Shown in pieces: positions 8,318-16,028 of a stretch of 64,000 bases of DNA; positions within the stretch are counted from its first letter, which is position 1; each line of letters opens with the position of its first letter. This DNA is from Prochlorococcus sp. AG-402-C09 (GTDB taxonomy: Bacteria > Cyanobacteriota > Cyanobacteriia > PCC-6307 > Cyanobiaceae). The stretch spans positions 1 to 64,000 of the forward strand of contig QCHN01000002.1 in the NCBI GenBank assembly GCA_003279565.1, read 5' to 3'. The notes beneath the pieces are model-generated. The model had not been told where the DNA came from. It saw nothing but the letters and a program-made list of their open reading frames with translations, and made no database searches. Both the position numbers and the translations under genes were made by a program.

Positions 8318-8399
8318 TTATAGTTAATTTAGATAATTAAGTTAAGACTTAATTGATACAAAATGAAAAATCTATCAATAATCAATTGAATCTATAAAA

Positions 8400-8609
8400 T
8401 TATTTAATTAATTCTTGATTAGTCAGAATTTTTTTTTGTTTAATTTTTTTTAATTCGTGCATGCCTTCTATTTGTTGATAGATGGCTTGTAGTTGTTTGC
8501 AAATATGCTCAGTGTTATCTACTTTGTGTAACCTAAGTAGCATTTTCTCTATTTGTTCTTTGCATTCTAAAAAGACATGACAATCAATTGTCCCTGGCTC
8601 ATATTGCAT
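8400..8609 (-). CDS. Small helical protein (69 aa), unknown function
   Basis: A 69-residue, ATG-started frame. It is rich in Glu, Lys and Gln with heptad-like spacing (EQIEKMLLRLHKV, KQLQAIYQQIEGMHELKK), suggesting two amphipathic helices or a short coiled coil. Cysteines at 10, 16 and 38 do not form a recognisable motif. No signal peptide or membrane segment is seen. I do not recognise a family. It is separated from its neighbours by about 100 bases on either side and is not obviously in an operon. Confidence 0.5.
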   Translation of the reverse strand: MQYEPGTIDCHVFLECKEQIEKMLLRLHKVDNTEHICKQLQAIYQQIEGMHELKKIKQKKILTNQELIK

Positions 8610-8725
8610 GTTAAAATTGAAATTAATATATAAATAAATAAATGAATTAATGCACTAAATCTGTATTTAATGATTCAAATAAATTAAATTGTATTTAAAT
8701 GGGTAATAAGTTATTTAATTATTAG

Positions 8726-8866
8726 TTAACCCATCTCGGCTTTCATCGCTTCATGAATTCGCTTACTCATGATTTCATGACCACAATATTGCAAGTGAAT
8801 TTCTTGTAATCCCTTGGAGGATTTGGTTTGTGTGTACTTGAGTCCTCTGTAAGTTAGCTCAGTCAT
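8726..8866 (-). CDS. DUF4278 small protein
   Basis: The protein starts MTELTYRGLKYTQTK, and the LTYRG.KY box near the N-terminus is the hallmark of DUF4278, a family of very short cyanobacterial proteins of unknown function. The start used gives 46 residues; an upstream in-frame ATG at 8881 would add MKINS and cannot be ruled out. The C-terminal part (CGHEIMSKRIHEAMKAEMG) is short and helical. It stands alone between small hypothetical genes. Confidence 0.7.
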   Translation of the reverse strand: MTELTYRGLKYTQTKSSKGLQEIHLQYCGHEIMSKRIHEAMKAEMG

Positions 8867-9095
8867 TGAATTGATTTTCATTGTTCAAGTCCCCGTTCCA
8901 TGGCTTGAATCAAACTGCGACTCAAATTGAGCTGAACGTCATTTGATGATACACAATACATTCCCAATCTGTTGAAGCTTCTTCAAAAAATTTTATCAAT
9001 CTGGATCTGAACTCGTAATTAATTAAAGAATTAGAAGCAGACAGATTGAATATTCAACATGAGAGATCTTACTAAATGAATAAAAAAGTAATTTA

Positions 9096-9725
9096 CTAAC
9101 GAGCCAATCTAGCAATATATGAATCTCGCGAACCGGCATTGATCCATCCGGTTGCAATAGTTTTTGGATGAGTCTTGTTAACTCGACCTCTATGAATATG
9201 TGTAAGACCAGCGGGAAAAATAACTAGTTTTCCTCGTTCCGCTGTCTCATGATATTCCTGCCAGTGAAATTCTGTTCCTCCTGAATCGACATCATTGCAA
9301 TAAAGAATCCAAGCTAAGACTCTGTGAACTGGTTCGGTCGCTTCTTCGCTAATAGTCCAGTCACAGTGCCATTTCTTAAACCCCTCCCCAGGAGCATAAC
9401 GTTGTAGATTGAAAATGGGATTAACAAAGAGAGATTGCTCAGGAGCGCATTCTCTAAAAAGTGGGCGTTCTTCAAGGTACTTTTGAAGACCAGCATTGAC
9501 TCCTCTTGTTATCACTTCAGACAAAGCAAATGATTCTGGATCAGTTCGATCTATTGCCACAAGGCTGATATCTGTAGAAATTTTTGCAGGATCTGATTCA
9601 TTATTTGCCCCATTACCGAAGGCGATTCCATTGCGATACAAGTCTGTGCGACGATCGAAAAATGACATCACGCCATCTGCAACAGATTCAAAACCTTTAT
9701 TTCTATAACTAGCTATTAAATTCAT
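9096..9725 (-). CDS. 2-oxoglutarate/Fe(II)-dependent oxygenase, prolyl-4-hydroxylase type
   Basis: A 209-residue cytoplasmic protein whose second half is a double-stranded beta-helix oxygenase. It has RYAPGEGFKKWHCDW with the iron-binding HxD at His120 and Asp122, the strand VLAWILYCNDVDSGGTEF, the distal iron ligand in PAGLTHIHRG (most likely His178), and a basic residue near 188 placed to bind the 2-oxoglutarate carboxylate. All three metal ligands are present, so it should be active. The substrate is unknown; relatives hydroxylate proline in proteins or peptides, or modify phage and host proteins. It is a single gene with no linked substrate candidate. Confidence 0.85.
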   Translation of the reverse strand: MNLIASYRNKGFESVADGVMSFFDRRTDLYRNGIAFGNGANNESDPAKISTDISLVAIDRTDPESFALSEVITRGVNAGLQKYLEERPLFRECAPEQSLFVNPIFNLQRYAPGEGFKKWHCDWTISEEATEPVHRVLAWILYCNDVDSGGTEFHWQEYHETAERGKLVIFPAGLTHIHRGRVNKTHPKTIATGWINAGSRDSYIARLAR

Positions 9726-9876
9726 AGAGTTTTTTAAGGTTTTTTGATCTCTGGAAACTCTAAATCGCTTGAAAGTACCATTTCAATGAAAATCCCAAAT
9801 GGACTTTTGCCCTCTCTTGGTTGGCTAGTTGTTATGTTTAATTTAGATGAAGTTGTTTTAATTAAAAGGCTATAAA

Positions 9877-10032
9877 TCAAGCTACAGCTTTGTCTTTAAG
9901 AGACCTTAAGTATCTCTTCCTTTGACCACTACCTTCTACTTCAAAATGCCAAGTAGGTTTTTTGTTGTCGGTTTTTTTTAAGTTAACGCCAGAATTGCTA
10001 GTGCTTAACTTCTTCTTAATCTGTGTATTCAT
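9877..10032 (-). CDS. Small basic protein (51 aa), unknown function
   Basis: An ATG-started frame too short for usual gene callers. The product is strongly basic (MNTQIKKKLSTSN at the start, later SGQRKRYLRSLKDKAVA) with a central KPTWHFEVEGSG that looks like a short beta strand pair. This pattern could suit RNA or ribosome binding, but no family is recognised. It has no membrane segment. The codon sense and the ordered composition make it more likely real than random. Confidence 0.5.
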   Translation of the reverse strand: MNTQIKKKLSTSNSGVNLKKTDNKKPTWHFEVEGSGQRKRYLRSLKDKAVA

Positions 10033-10159
10033 GGGACTATTAAAGCACATTCTCTAATTCTTTATGGTTCGGTCGTTACTTTTTCTTCTAGTAAATAGAT
10101 AATAAAAAAGAGGCTCACTTGAACCCCTCTTTGAAATTTAAAACAATTTTGACCTTAAC

Positions 10160-10303
10160 CTATGCAATTCCTCGGTTCTTATAAGGGTCATCTTTGAAAG
10201 GCTGCGCCTCAAAACTTGGAGGTGAGTTCTCTTTATAAGGATGAAATAGAGCATTTCCCATTGAAATGAGTAATTCTTGAAGCCAAAGAATTGTTTTTTT
10301 CAT
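10160..10303 (-). CDS. Small protein (47 aa), unknown function
   Basis: A 47-residue frame with a convincing ribosome binding site (AGAGGA, about five bases before the ATG). The sequence begins MKKTILWLQELLISMGNALF, an amphipathic or membrane-associated helix. It ends with a proline- and aspartate-rich tail containing FKDDPYKNRGIA. The clear Shine-Dalgarno sequence supports a real gene. A weak AAAGAGG/CCTCTTT hairpin at 10107-10132 lies just downstream and may mark transcript end. The function is unknown. Confidence 0.6.
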   Translation of the reverse strand: MKKTILWLQELLISMGNALFHPYKENSPPSFEAQPFKDDPYKNRGIA

Positions 10304-10449
10304 TGAGTCCTCTGGTGGGATATAAACATATATAAGTTATGTGGAATATTTATACATCAGTAAAAACTCCTCTTGTTGAATTTTTAATGTTCTAGCCAAC
10401 AGCAATCGAGCAGCTTTCGATTATCTATTGGAAATAAGAAATTTTGACC

Positions 10450-11523
10450 TTATCCGAATCCTTGAGGTGCTGTTTTTGTCCGAACCTTAAACTCCCAAAC
10501 CGTAATTCCTCCATTTGCATTTATTGCAGCCAAGGCAGTGTCATCAGGATGCCAAGCGATTTGGCTTACAAGGTCACCTGCAAATGCACCACCAACTGGA
10601 TCACCCTGACCATCTTTTTGGAGAAACCAAGAAAAAACTGAACCATCGCGCGCGCCAGAAGCTAAAAGCATCCCGCTATGTGAGAAAGCAAGGCATGAGA
10701 TGGGTTCGGTATGAAGCATTAACTCTCCTGGCACAGTGCCCTCAGGGCCATCGCCTTGAAAACTCCAAACCGTCACTCGATCACTACCCCCGGTAGCAAG
10801 GACTGTACCGGTTTGATCAAAAGCTAGATGGCTTGGTTTACCTGGGTAGCCTGTCATCTCTGAATCTTGATCAGTGGAACGACGCCAGAAATGAACAGAA
10901 TTATCTTGACTGCCGCATGCCACTATGTCTCCATCTGGACTAAGCACCATAGATACCAGTGAGCCTCGCCACTCCAACTTTTGATTGATCTTGTCGCCTA
11001 CTACATCATAAAAAGTTACTTGGCCGTAGCATGCTGTGGCTAATTCATTGGAATTAGACCAAGAAATCGCGCTGACAGTGCTGGGATGCTCCTCTGATCG
11101 CCAATGTTCTTGACCATTTTCATCAAAAACATAGACGTATTTAGTAAAAACTATTGCTAAAAATTTTCCGTCTGGGGACCACTTGATGTGTTCAACCCAT
11201 CCTTTCCCTAGTTCCAAATTTTTAGTTGACTTACCCTCTTTGCTTTCCCATATACACACATGTCCATCTTGGCCAGCAGTTGCAAAAGTATTTCCATCTG
11301 GATGAATAGACATTGCTAGTAAGCCACCTTTATGTATGTCTTTTGATTGCCAAATAAGCTTTCCAGATTTCCCCTCAAATGCGTAAAGCCCTCCAGCAAC
11401 ATCACCTACTAAAAAGGTTTTACCTTGTAGTGCCCAGCCGCAGACAATCGCATAGTCGTCAACTTGAGCAGACCAACCTTCATGAAGCATTCCTTTTGGA
11501 CTAAATGCTTCTATACCAGACAT
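10450..11523 (-). CDS. WD40 repeat protein linked to zinc GTPase
   Basis: A 357-residue cytoplasmic beta-propeller without signal peptide. About seven WD40 blades are visible, each with the usual hydrophobic-SPDG or HPDG turn followed by a W or F strand end: HPDGNTFATAGQDGHVCIW, SPDGKFLAIVF, SPDGDIVACGSQDNSVHFW, GTVLATGGSDRVTVW, SGMLLASGARDGSVFSW and HPDDTALAAINANGGITVW. Such propellers are scaffolds. The gene overlaps the upstream GTPase gene by 13 bases, so both are made from one message, and the propeller probably works with that GTPase in zinc handling. This functional link is inference from the overlap and neighbours. Confidence 0.9.
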   Translation of the reverse strand: MSGIEAFSPKGMLHEGWSAQVDDYAIVCGWALQGKTFLVGDVAGGLYAFEGKSGKLIWQSKDIHKGGLLAMSIHPDGNTFATAGQDGHVCIWESKEGKSTKNLELGKGWVEHIKWSPDGKFLAIVFTKYVYVFDENGQEHWRSEEHPSTVSAISWSNSNELATACYGQVTFYDVVGDKINQKLEWRGSLVSMVLSPDGDIVACGSQDNSVHFWRRSTDQDSEMTGYPGKPSHLAFDQTGTVLATGGSDRVTVWSFQGDGPEGTVPGELMLHTEPISCLAFSHSGMLLASGARDGSVFSWFLQKDGQGDPVGGAFAGDLVSQIAWHPDDTALAAINANGGITVWEFKVRTKTAPQGFG

Positions 11524-12893
11524 TTGTCAAACTCTTTACTCATTTCTGCTTCATCAAGATTTCTACCGATAAAGACGAGTTGGTTACGGCGAGGTTCATT
11601 GCCCCATTCTTTATCAGGTTGTGCTGTGAAGAGCATGTGTACTCCTTGAAAAACTATTCGCTTAGATTCACCCGCATAACTAATGAAACCTTTAGTGCGA
11701 AATATATCCACACCTTTCTCAGACAAAAGTCGACTTAGCCATCTATTGAGTTTCTCCGGATCTACATCACCCTCTCGCTCGATAGCGAATGAACCTACTT
11801 CGTCATCGTGTTCGTGTTCAGCTACCCAAACCCTCTCAGCTATTGGAGAAATTGTAGAGATGTTCTGATCATTATCTATCTCGTCTGTAGAAGGAGTATT
11901 TACTTTCGTTAATTTCATATTAAATTCTTCGGCTGTATGTTGCGTGAATAGGCCTATATCCCTTGCCTGATCAACATCTATGAAGAAGGACTTAGTCCCT
12001 TCGGATTGAAGTTGAAGGCTCACATGCTTACCGACTGGAACCAAATCCCCTGGATTCATAAGTTGTTCTTGTTCTGCGTAGAGTCTCACGCATGATTCAG
12101 CACCTGTGTTAAGTGCTGTCTCGTCTTTACCTTGGTCTAATAACTGGACGAGAGACATTGTGGGGTCTGGACCTTCTTCGAGCGTAAGTTCATAGCGACC
12201 TTTTTCAAGTGAAAAAACACCTGTCCACTCAAATGGGTATTCTGGTTCAAGAAAAGTTGGACGACGCTGAAGTACTTGATCTAGATCAAAAGCACTTAGA
12301 TTTAGCACAGTATCAATTGAGACGTCTGCTTGTTTACTGCGTATGACACGAGCCATACGATTCATATCGCGTAGCCGTGCTTCTAAGTTGTCGAGTGATT
12401 CATCTGAAACTAGATCTGTTTTATTTAGGACAAGGACGTCAGCAAAGGCAACTTGCTCCGAACTTTCATCACTTCGACCAAGTTGTTGCTCTATATGGGC
12501 TGCATCAACAAGTGTGACTATTCCATCAAGTGAAAACTCCTCACGGATTTCATCGTCCATAAAGAATGTCTGAGCGACAGGACCAGGATCAGCAAGGCCA
12601 GTAGTTTCAACTAATACATAGTCAAATTTGTCTCGCCTCTTCATGAGGTTTCCAAGTACACGAATAAGATCACCCCGAACGGTGCAGCAAATGCAACCAT
12701 TGGACATCTCGAAGACCTCTTCATCAGCATTGATGACTAATCCCTGATCAATGCCAACTTCACCATATTCATTCTCAATAACAGCTATTTTTTTACCGTG
12801 CTCTTCGCTAAGGATTCGATTGAGTAGGGTTGTTTTGCCAGATCCTAGAAAACCAGTAAGTATTGTAACCGGTACTTTTTGTGTGTTGATCAT
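11511..12893 (-). CDS. COG0523 (CobW/ZNG-type) G3E GTPase, putative zinc chaperone
   Basis: A metal-chaperone GTPase of 460 residues. The N-terminal G domain has Walker A GFLGSGKTT (14-22), the metal-binding CxCC motif (Cys67, 69, 70) that defines COG0523, ETTGLADP (96-103) and NKTD (157-160). The C-terminal CobW_C domain spans about 354-450 (RVWVAEHEHDDE to QLVFIGRNLDE). Between them, at about 219-328, lies an extra domain starting PFEWTGVFSLEKGRYEL and ending LFTQHTAEEFNM, which resembles an insertion in the adjacent ZnuA. Setting beside znuABC and zur argues for zinc rather than cobalt. It is probably co-transcribed with the WD40 gene. The client metalloenzyme is unknown. Confidence 0.92.
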   Translation of the reverse strand: MINTQKVPVTILTGFLGSGKTTLLNRILSEEHGKKIAVIENEYGEVGIDQGLVINADEEVFEMSNGCICCTVRGDLIRVLGNLMKRRDKFDYVLVETTGLADPGPVAQTFFMDDEIREEFSLDGIVTLVDAAHIEQQLGRSDESSEQVAFADVLVLNKTDLVSDESLDNLEARLRDMNRMARVIRSKQADVSIDTVLNLSAFDLDQVLQRRPTFLEPEYPFEWTGVFSLEKGRYELTLEEGPDPTMSLVQLLDQGKDETALNTGAESCVRLYAEQEQLMNPGDLVPVGKHVSLQLQSEGTKSFFIDVDQARDIGLFTQHTAEEFNMKLTKVNTPSTDEIDNDQNISTISPIAERVWVAEHEHDDEVGSFAIEREGDVDPEKLNRWLSRLLSEKGVDIFRTKGFISYAGESKRIVFQGVHMLFTAQPDKEWGNEPRRNQLVFIGRNLDEAEMSKEFDKCLV

Positions 12894-12947
12894 TTTCTTT
12901 AATTAACTATGTGAACAATGAGTGCTATCAAGAGAAATATCAGTTAG

Positions 12948-13160
12948 CTAATTCTTTTGGATACCCAACAATTCAAGTGATTTTAATTCAAAGTCATCAA
13001 GCTCATGATAATTGTAAGGAACTTTTAGTCTTACTGTAAGCTTGCTGTTCTCTTTTTTCAGCGAATGATTTGAAAATTGAAGTTCTTTTAGATTGTCATC
13101 AAAATCAGTTGCGACAGTAAGTTTTAATATCTTATCTTTATCCCATGGTGGTTTATCCAT
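12948..13160 (-). CDS. Small hypothetical protein (70 aa) between GTPase and znuA
   Basis: A 70-residue ATG-started frame, acidic and lysine-rich, with no cysteine and only two histidines, no signal peptide and no membrane segment. Its C-terminal half (KLTVRLKVPYNYHELDDFEL) looks like alternating beta strands. It reads in the same direction as znuA upstream and the GTPase gene downstream, with 54 bases to the latter. It may be part of the same zinc-responsive transcript, but that is inference. I do not recognise a family. Confidence 0.55.
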   Translation of the reverse strand: MDKPPWDKDKILKLTVATDFDDNLKELQFSNHSLKKENSKLTVRLKVPYNYHELDDFELKSLELLGIQKN

Positions 13161-13227
13161 GAAACTTGCTTGGTCTTCTCAGTGTTGTTTGTAAACTTTA
13201 TATCCTTTAGTTGGAAACATTTTTTTA

Positions 13228-13261
13228 AATCCCATCTACATTTAAAAATGTAGATGGGATT
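13228..13261. terminator. Strong hairpin downstream of znuA
   Basis: A perfect 15-bp stem (13228-13242 with 13247-13261) closes a four-base loop, 14 bases past the znuA stop. Its position fits transcript termination or 3'-end protection for znuA. However, on the znuA strand it is followed by an A-rich stretch rather than a T run, so it is not a canonical intrinsic terminator. It could instead be an attenuating or processing hairpin before the 70-residue gene. Confidence 0.5.
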
Positions 13262-13274
13262 GTATCTGTAAAAG

Positions 13275-14762
13275 TTAAGGATTAATTAAAGAATTCCATT
13301 TCCCCTCAAGTGCATCGCCCTCTTGCTCATTACATTCTCCACCAAGTGAATTAACAATTGTGCAGGTGTTATGTACAGCAACTGAAATAGTATTCCCTGT
13401 TGGCATTAGACCGTCAACATAGATTTGATTTGATGCGATAGGAGTGGAAGTTTGTCTACTGAGGTTTCTCAATAGCTTTGAAGGAGGCTTTTGCTCAGCG
13501 AATAAAACTTTCACGTTTTCTTCTTTAAGCTCAGCTAATACAGTTGAAATAGTTTGAGGCCTAAGGCTGGATGAATCACCAAGAACATCTAGTAGGCTCA
13601 TGGTCTTCAATCCAAATGCATCTCCATAATATTCCATGGCTTTGTGCTTAGAAACCATCGTCCTTTGATCAGAAGGAATAGTAGCTATTTGTTCTTGAGT
13701 CCATTGATCTAGATCTTCCAAAATGGAATTTACAGATTGAGTTCTTTCTTTTAAAACTTTTTTAGTTTCTCTATCAAAGAATGAAATCTTCTTGTTGATA
13801 TTTTTAGAAATTACATTTCCCATCTTGATGATGTTATGTGGATCATGCCAGATATGAGGATCTAAGCCTCCATGGTCATGGTGATGATGATCTCCTTCAT
13901 CTGGTACTTGGGCAATAGGTTCAACATCGTCGCCTGAAACATCTTTAAAGAAATGTTCATCGGCTTCAAATTCAAACGGCATATGCTCAGTAAAGAAAGC
14001 GTATTTACCAGATTTTTTAATTTCTACAGTAAATGTTGTGATATCTTTCTTTTCATTAAATGTAAGAAGGTAGGCTTTGTCCTGCGCAATAAGTTTGTCG
14101 TTATTGCGCTTAACTTCTGAATTTTTGGATCCTAATAATTCTTTAGCAAGCTCTTCTGATGCTTCAATATCACCAGACTTAAGAATAACCATTTTCATCG
14201 CAGGATCAGCATAGTCTCCATCAACTTTGGCGAAAGACCATTTGTAGACTCCTGCGGAAAGATCAAAAACACCAGCCCATTCAAAAGCTCCCTCTCCATG
14301 GGCATCGCCATGATCATCGTGGTCGTCATGATCATCATGCTTAGCAGCTGAATGATCGTCATGATCATCGTGGTCGTCATGATCGTCTATTTCTATTGCA
14401 CTTACACCAACGACAACAGTTAAGGGATTATCTAACCATTTTTTAATTGCAGGGGTCATCTCTGAACCTAAAGTAAATACTTGATTCGCACTTTTTAGTG
14501 TTTGAGCTTGCCTTGGGGTGATCTTGACATCATGAACATCTTGCTTTCTGTCAATTAAGCAGGTTACAGGCGTTGAGGGTGGTGCAATCGCAGAGACAAC
14601 ATCGCAAACCAATGGCTCTACAGCAACAATTGATTTTGTATTTGCCTGCGCTGTCTGATTGATTCCAGAAAATAAAAATGCTCCAGCAACAAGAGAACTT
14701 TTGAGAACTGTTTTATTGATTATGGGTTTAGCCTTTTTGGACTGATTTGAAAAATTCGACAT
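13275..14762 (-). CDS. znuA: ZnuA zinc ABC transporter substrate-binding protein with His/Asp-rich loops and an inserted domain
   Basis: Periplasmic zinc receptor, cluster A-I fold, 495 residues, much longer than the usual 300 or so. A signal peptide ends near AQA-N41. Likely zinc ligands are His77, His303 (in DPHIWHDP), His373 (SKHKAMEY) and Glu423 (FAEQKPP). There are two metal-rich loops: tandem DDH repeats at about 126-153 and DHHHHDHGG near 291-299. Between them, at about 159-268, sits an extra domain (FEWAGVFDLSAGVYKW to FFTEHMPFEF) that matches the one in the nearby COG0523 GTPase. It is divergent from znuC across a Zur-like box, so repression by zinc is expected. Confidence 0.95.
   Translation of the reverse strand: MSNFSNQSKKAKPIINKTVLKSSLVAGAFLFSGINQTAQANTKSIVAVEPLVCDVVSAIAPPSTPVTCLIDRKQDVHDVKITPRQAQTLKSANQVFTLGSEMTPAIKKWLDNPLTVVVGVSAIEIDDHDDHDDHDDHSAAKHDDHDDHDDHGDAHGEGAFEWAGVFDLSAGVYKWSFAKVDGDYADPAMKMVILKSGDIEASEELAKELLGSKNSEVKRNNDKLIAQDKAYLLTFNEKKDITTFTVEIKKSGKYAFFTEHMPFEFEADEHFFKDVSGDDVEPIAQVPDEGDHHHHDHGGLDPHIWHDPHNIIKMGNVISKNINKKISFFDRETKKVLKERTQSVNSILEDLDQWTQEQIATIPSDQRTMVSKHKAMEYYGDAFGLKTMSLLDVLGDSSSLRPQTISTVLAELKEENVKVLFAEQKPPSKLLRNLSRQTSTPIASNQIYVDGLMPTGNTISVAVHNTCTIVNSLGGECNEQEGDALEGKWNSLINP
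14304..14387 (-). repeat. Tandem repeat encoding DDH units in znuA
   Basis: About 84 bases of degenerate 9-base repeats (GATCATCGT/GGTCGTCAT-type units on the + strand) encode runs of Asp-Asp-His, interrupted by SAAKH and ending near HGDAHGEG. Repeats of this type expand and contract easily by slippage, so the loop length may vary between strains. The product is a flexible zinc-collecting loop. Confidence 0.85.
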
Positions 14763-14786
14763 TAAAAATATAAAGCGTATCTAAAA

Positions 14787-14801
14787 CGATAATCATTTTC
14801 A
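14787..14801. promoter_or_regulatory. Zur box in the znuA-znuC intergenic region
   Basis: On the minus strand the sequence reads TGAAAATGATTATCG, which agrees at 13 of 15 positions with the 7-1-7 palindrome TGATAATNATTATCA known for cyanobacterial Zur and Fur-family operators. It lies in the 89-base gap between the divergently transcribed znuA and znuC starts, about 25 bases from znuA, so one operator could serve both. A Zur gene is immediately downstream of znuC, supporting zinc rather than iron as the signal. Confidence 0.75.
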
Positions 14802-14851
14802 TTTGGTCTTGGCAAGTATATTATGTTTCTTGTCAGCAAATCCTCTAATTG

Positions 14852-15547
14852 ATGCCTAGCTTGATTGCTGAAAATTTGACATATTCTTATTCAAGTAAAA
14901 TTAAACCTGCTTTAAGCAAGGTTTCTCTAAAGCTTGAACAAGGTACTTTGATTGCTCTTGTTGGTCCGAATGGTGCTGGTAAGTCCACATTATTAAGCTT
15001 GCTGCAAGGCAGTACTAAGCCGGATCAAGGAGAAATTACTGTTGATGGAAAACCATTAAGAAATAATCGATCTCAAGTGGCTTTAATGCCTCAGAGGGGG
15101 AAGCTGAATTGGAATTTTCCAATTACTGTTGAAGGATTAGTTTCTTTAGGTCGAGTCAATCATTCGAGATCGACTTGTTGTGAATTAGAAGCGGCTCTTC
15201 AACGTGTTGGAATATCTCATTTAGCAAAAAGGCGACTTGATGCTTTATCAGGTGGACAGCAACAAAGAGCATTACTCGCAAAAACCTTGATGAATCCTGC
15301 CAAAATATTTCTACTTGATGAACCGTGTTCTGCATTTGACCCTCCTGCAAAAGAAGATTTCCTATTAATCATTCGTCAGTTAGCTGATTCGGGATTGACG
15401 GTGTTCGTTAGTAGTCACGATTGGGGGACGTCCTTAAATGCTTATGACAAGGTTGTCGTTCTAGATAAGATTATTTTGGCTTCTGGCAACCCTGAAGAGG
15501 TGCAGGAAAAACTTAGTTCAATTAATTATCTGAGATGGAAAATATAG
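14852..15547 (+). CDS. znuC: ZnuC zinc ABC transporter ATPase
   Basis: ATPase of the zinc/manganese importer. It contains Walker A GPNGAGKSTLL near residue 37, the family segment ALMPQRGKLNWNFPITVEGL, signature LSGGQQQRALLAKTL, Walker B IFLLDEPCSAFDP and switch histidine in SSHDWG. The ATG at 14852 is preferred over an overlapping TTG at 14849. It is divergent from znuA and followed by a convergent zur gene. The permease ZnuB lies beyond zur, so the transporter is split by a gene on the other strand. Confidence 0.94.
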   Translation: MPSLIAENLTYSYSSKIKPALSKVSLKLEQGTLIALVGPNGAGKSTLLSLLQGSTKPDQGEITVDGKPLRNNRSQVALMPQRGKLNWNFPITVEGLVSLGRVNHSRSTCCELEAALQRVGISHLAKRRLDALSGGQQQRALLAKTLMNPAKIFLLDEPCSAFDPPAKEDFLLIIRQLADSGLTVFVSSHDWGTSLNAYDKVVVLDKIILASGNPEEVQEKLSSINYLRWKI

Positions 15548-15573
15548 TTCTGATTTATCTTTATGCGCTTCCA

Positions 15574-15975
15574 TCAAGCATTCAATTCTTGGGAACAATT
15601 TTGGCAGAGGCCAAAGTATTCAAGAGTATGAAACAACAGCTCAAATTCTTTAGAGGCTTTTTGGGGTATGTGCATTGTTTTGACGGGGCATCCTTTCAAT
15701 TGAGTGGTTTCTCCGCAGCTTACGCAAGTTAAATGATGAATATCTCTTTCAACTGGGGCATAAAGGACCTCTCCGTTCGGAAGGTGCCTCGAGCGTATCA
15801 AGCCTTGTTTTACTAACGCTTGCAAGTTCCTGTATACAGTCGTTAGCCCCATTGTCTTTTCACCATTATGAAGTTTTCTATGCAGATCTTGTCCACTCAA
15901 CTCATCAGTGCATCTCTTAAGTTCATTGAGAAGCTGTTTCTGTCTCTTAGTGATGTCATGCTTGCTTGTACTCAT
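15574..15975 (-). CDS. zur: Zur-type FUR family repressor
   Basis: Ferric-uptake-regulator family protein, about 133 residues from the ATG used (MSTSKHDITKRQ). An upstream ATG at 16011 would add 12 residues but leave only 17 bases before znuB. The N-terminal winged helix includes MGLTTVYRNLQALVKQGLI. The C-terminal dimer domain has IHHLTCVSCG and GLCQNCSQE, giving two CxxC pairs that form the structural zinc site. Short length, both CxxC pairs and placement between znuC and znuB make Zur much more likely than Fur or PerR. It should repress znuA/znuC when zinc is ample. Confidence 0.9.
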   Translation of the reverse strand: MSTSKHDITKRQKQLLNELKRCTDELSGQDLHRKLHNGEKTMGLTTVYRNLQALVKQGLIRSRHLPNGEVLYAPVERDIHHLTCVSCGETTQLKGCPVKTMHIPQKASKEFELLFHTLEYFGLCQNCSQELNA

Positions 15976-16028
15976 TAGCAAGATCTTAATTTGATCTCTC
16001 CTACTGAACATACTGAATCATTTGCTTA

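Noticed and set aside
8972-8986. TTGAAG/CTTCAA hairpin as terminator of the oxygenase gene
   Set aside because: On the oxygenase strand no T run follows the stem; the A/T run lies on the wrong side.
9786-9875. 29-codon ATG frame on the plus strand
   Set aside because: Too short, no ribosome binding site or family; it may be random in AT-rich DNA.
10404-10422. AATCGA/TCGATT hairpin downstream of the WD40 gene as terminator
   Set aside because: The short A/T-rich stem has no following T run on the relevant strand.
15535-15732. Open frame overlapping the end of znuC and the zur 3' end
   Set aside because: It is antisense to the well-supported zur gene and starts inside znuC.
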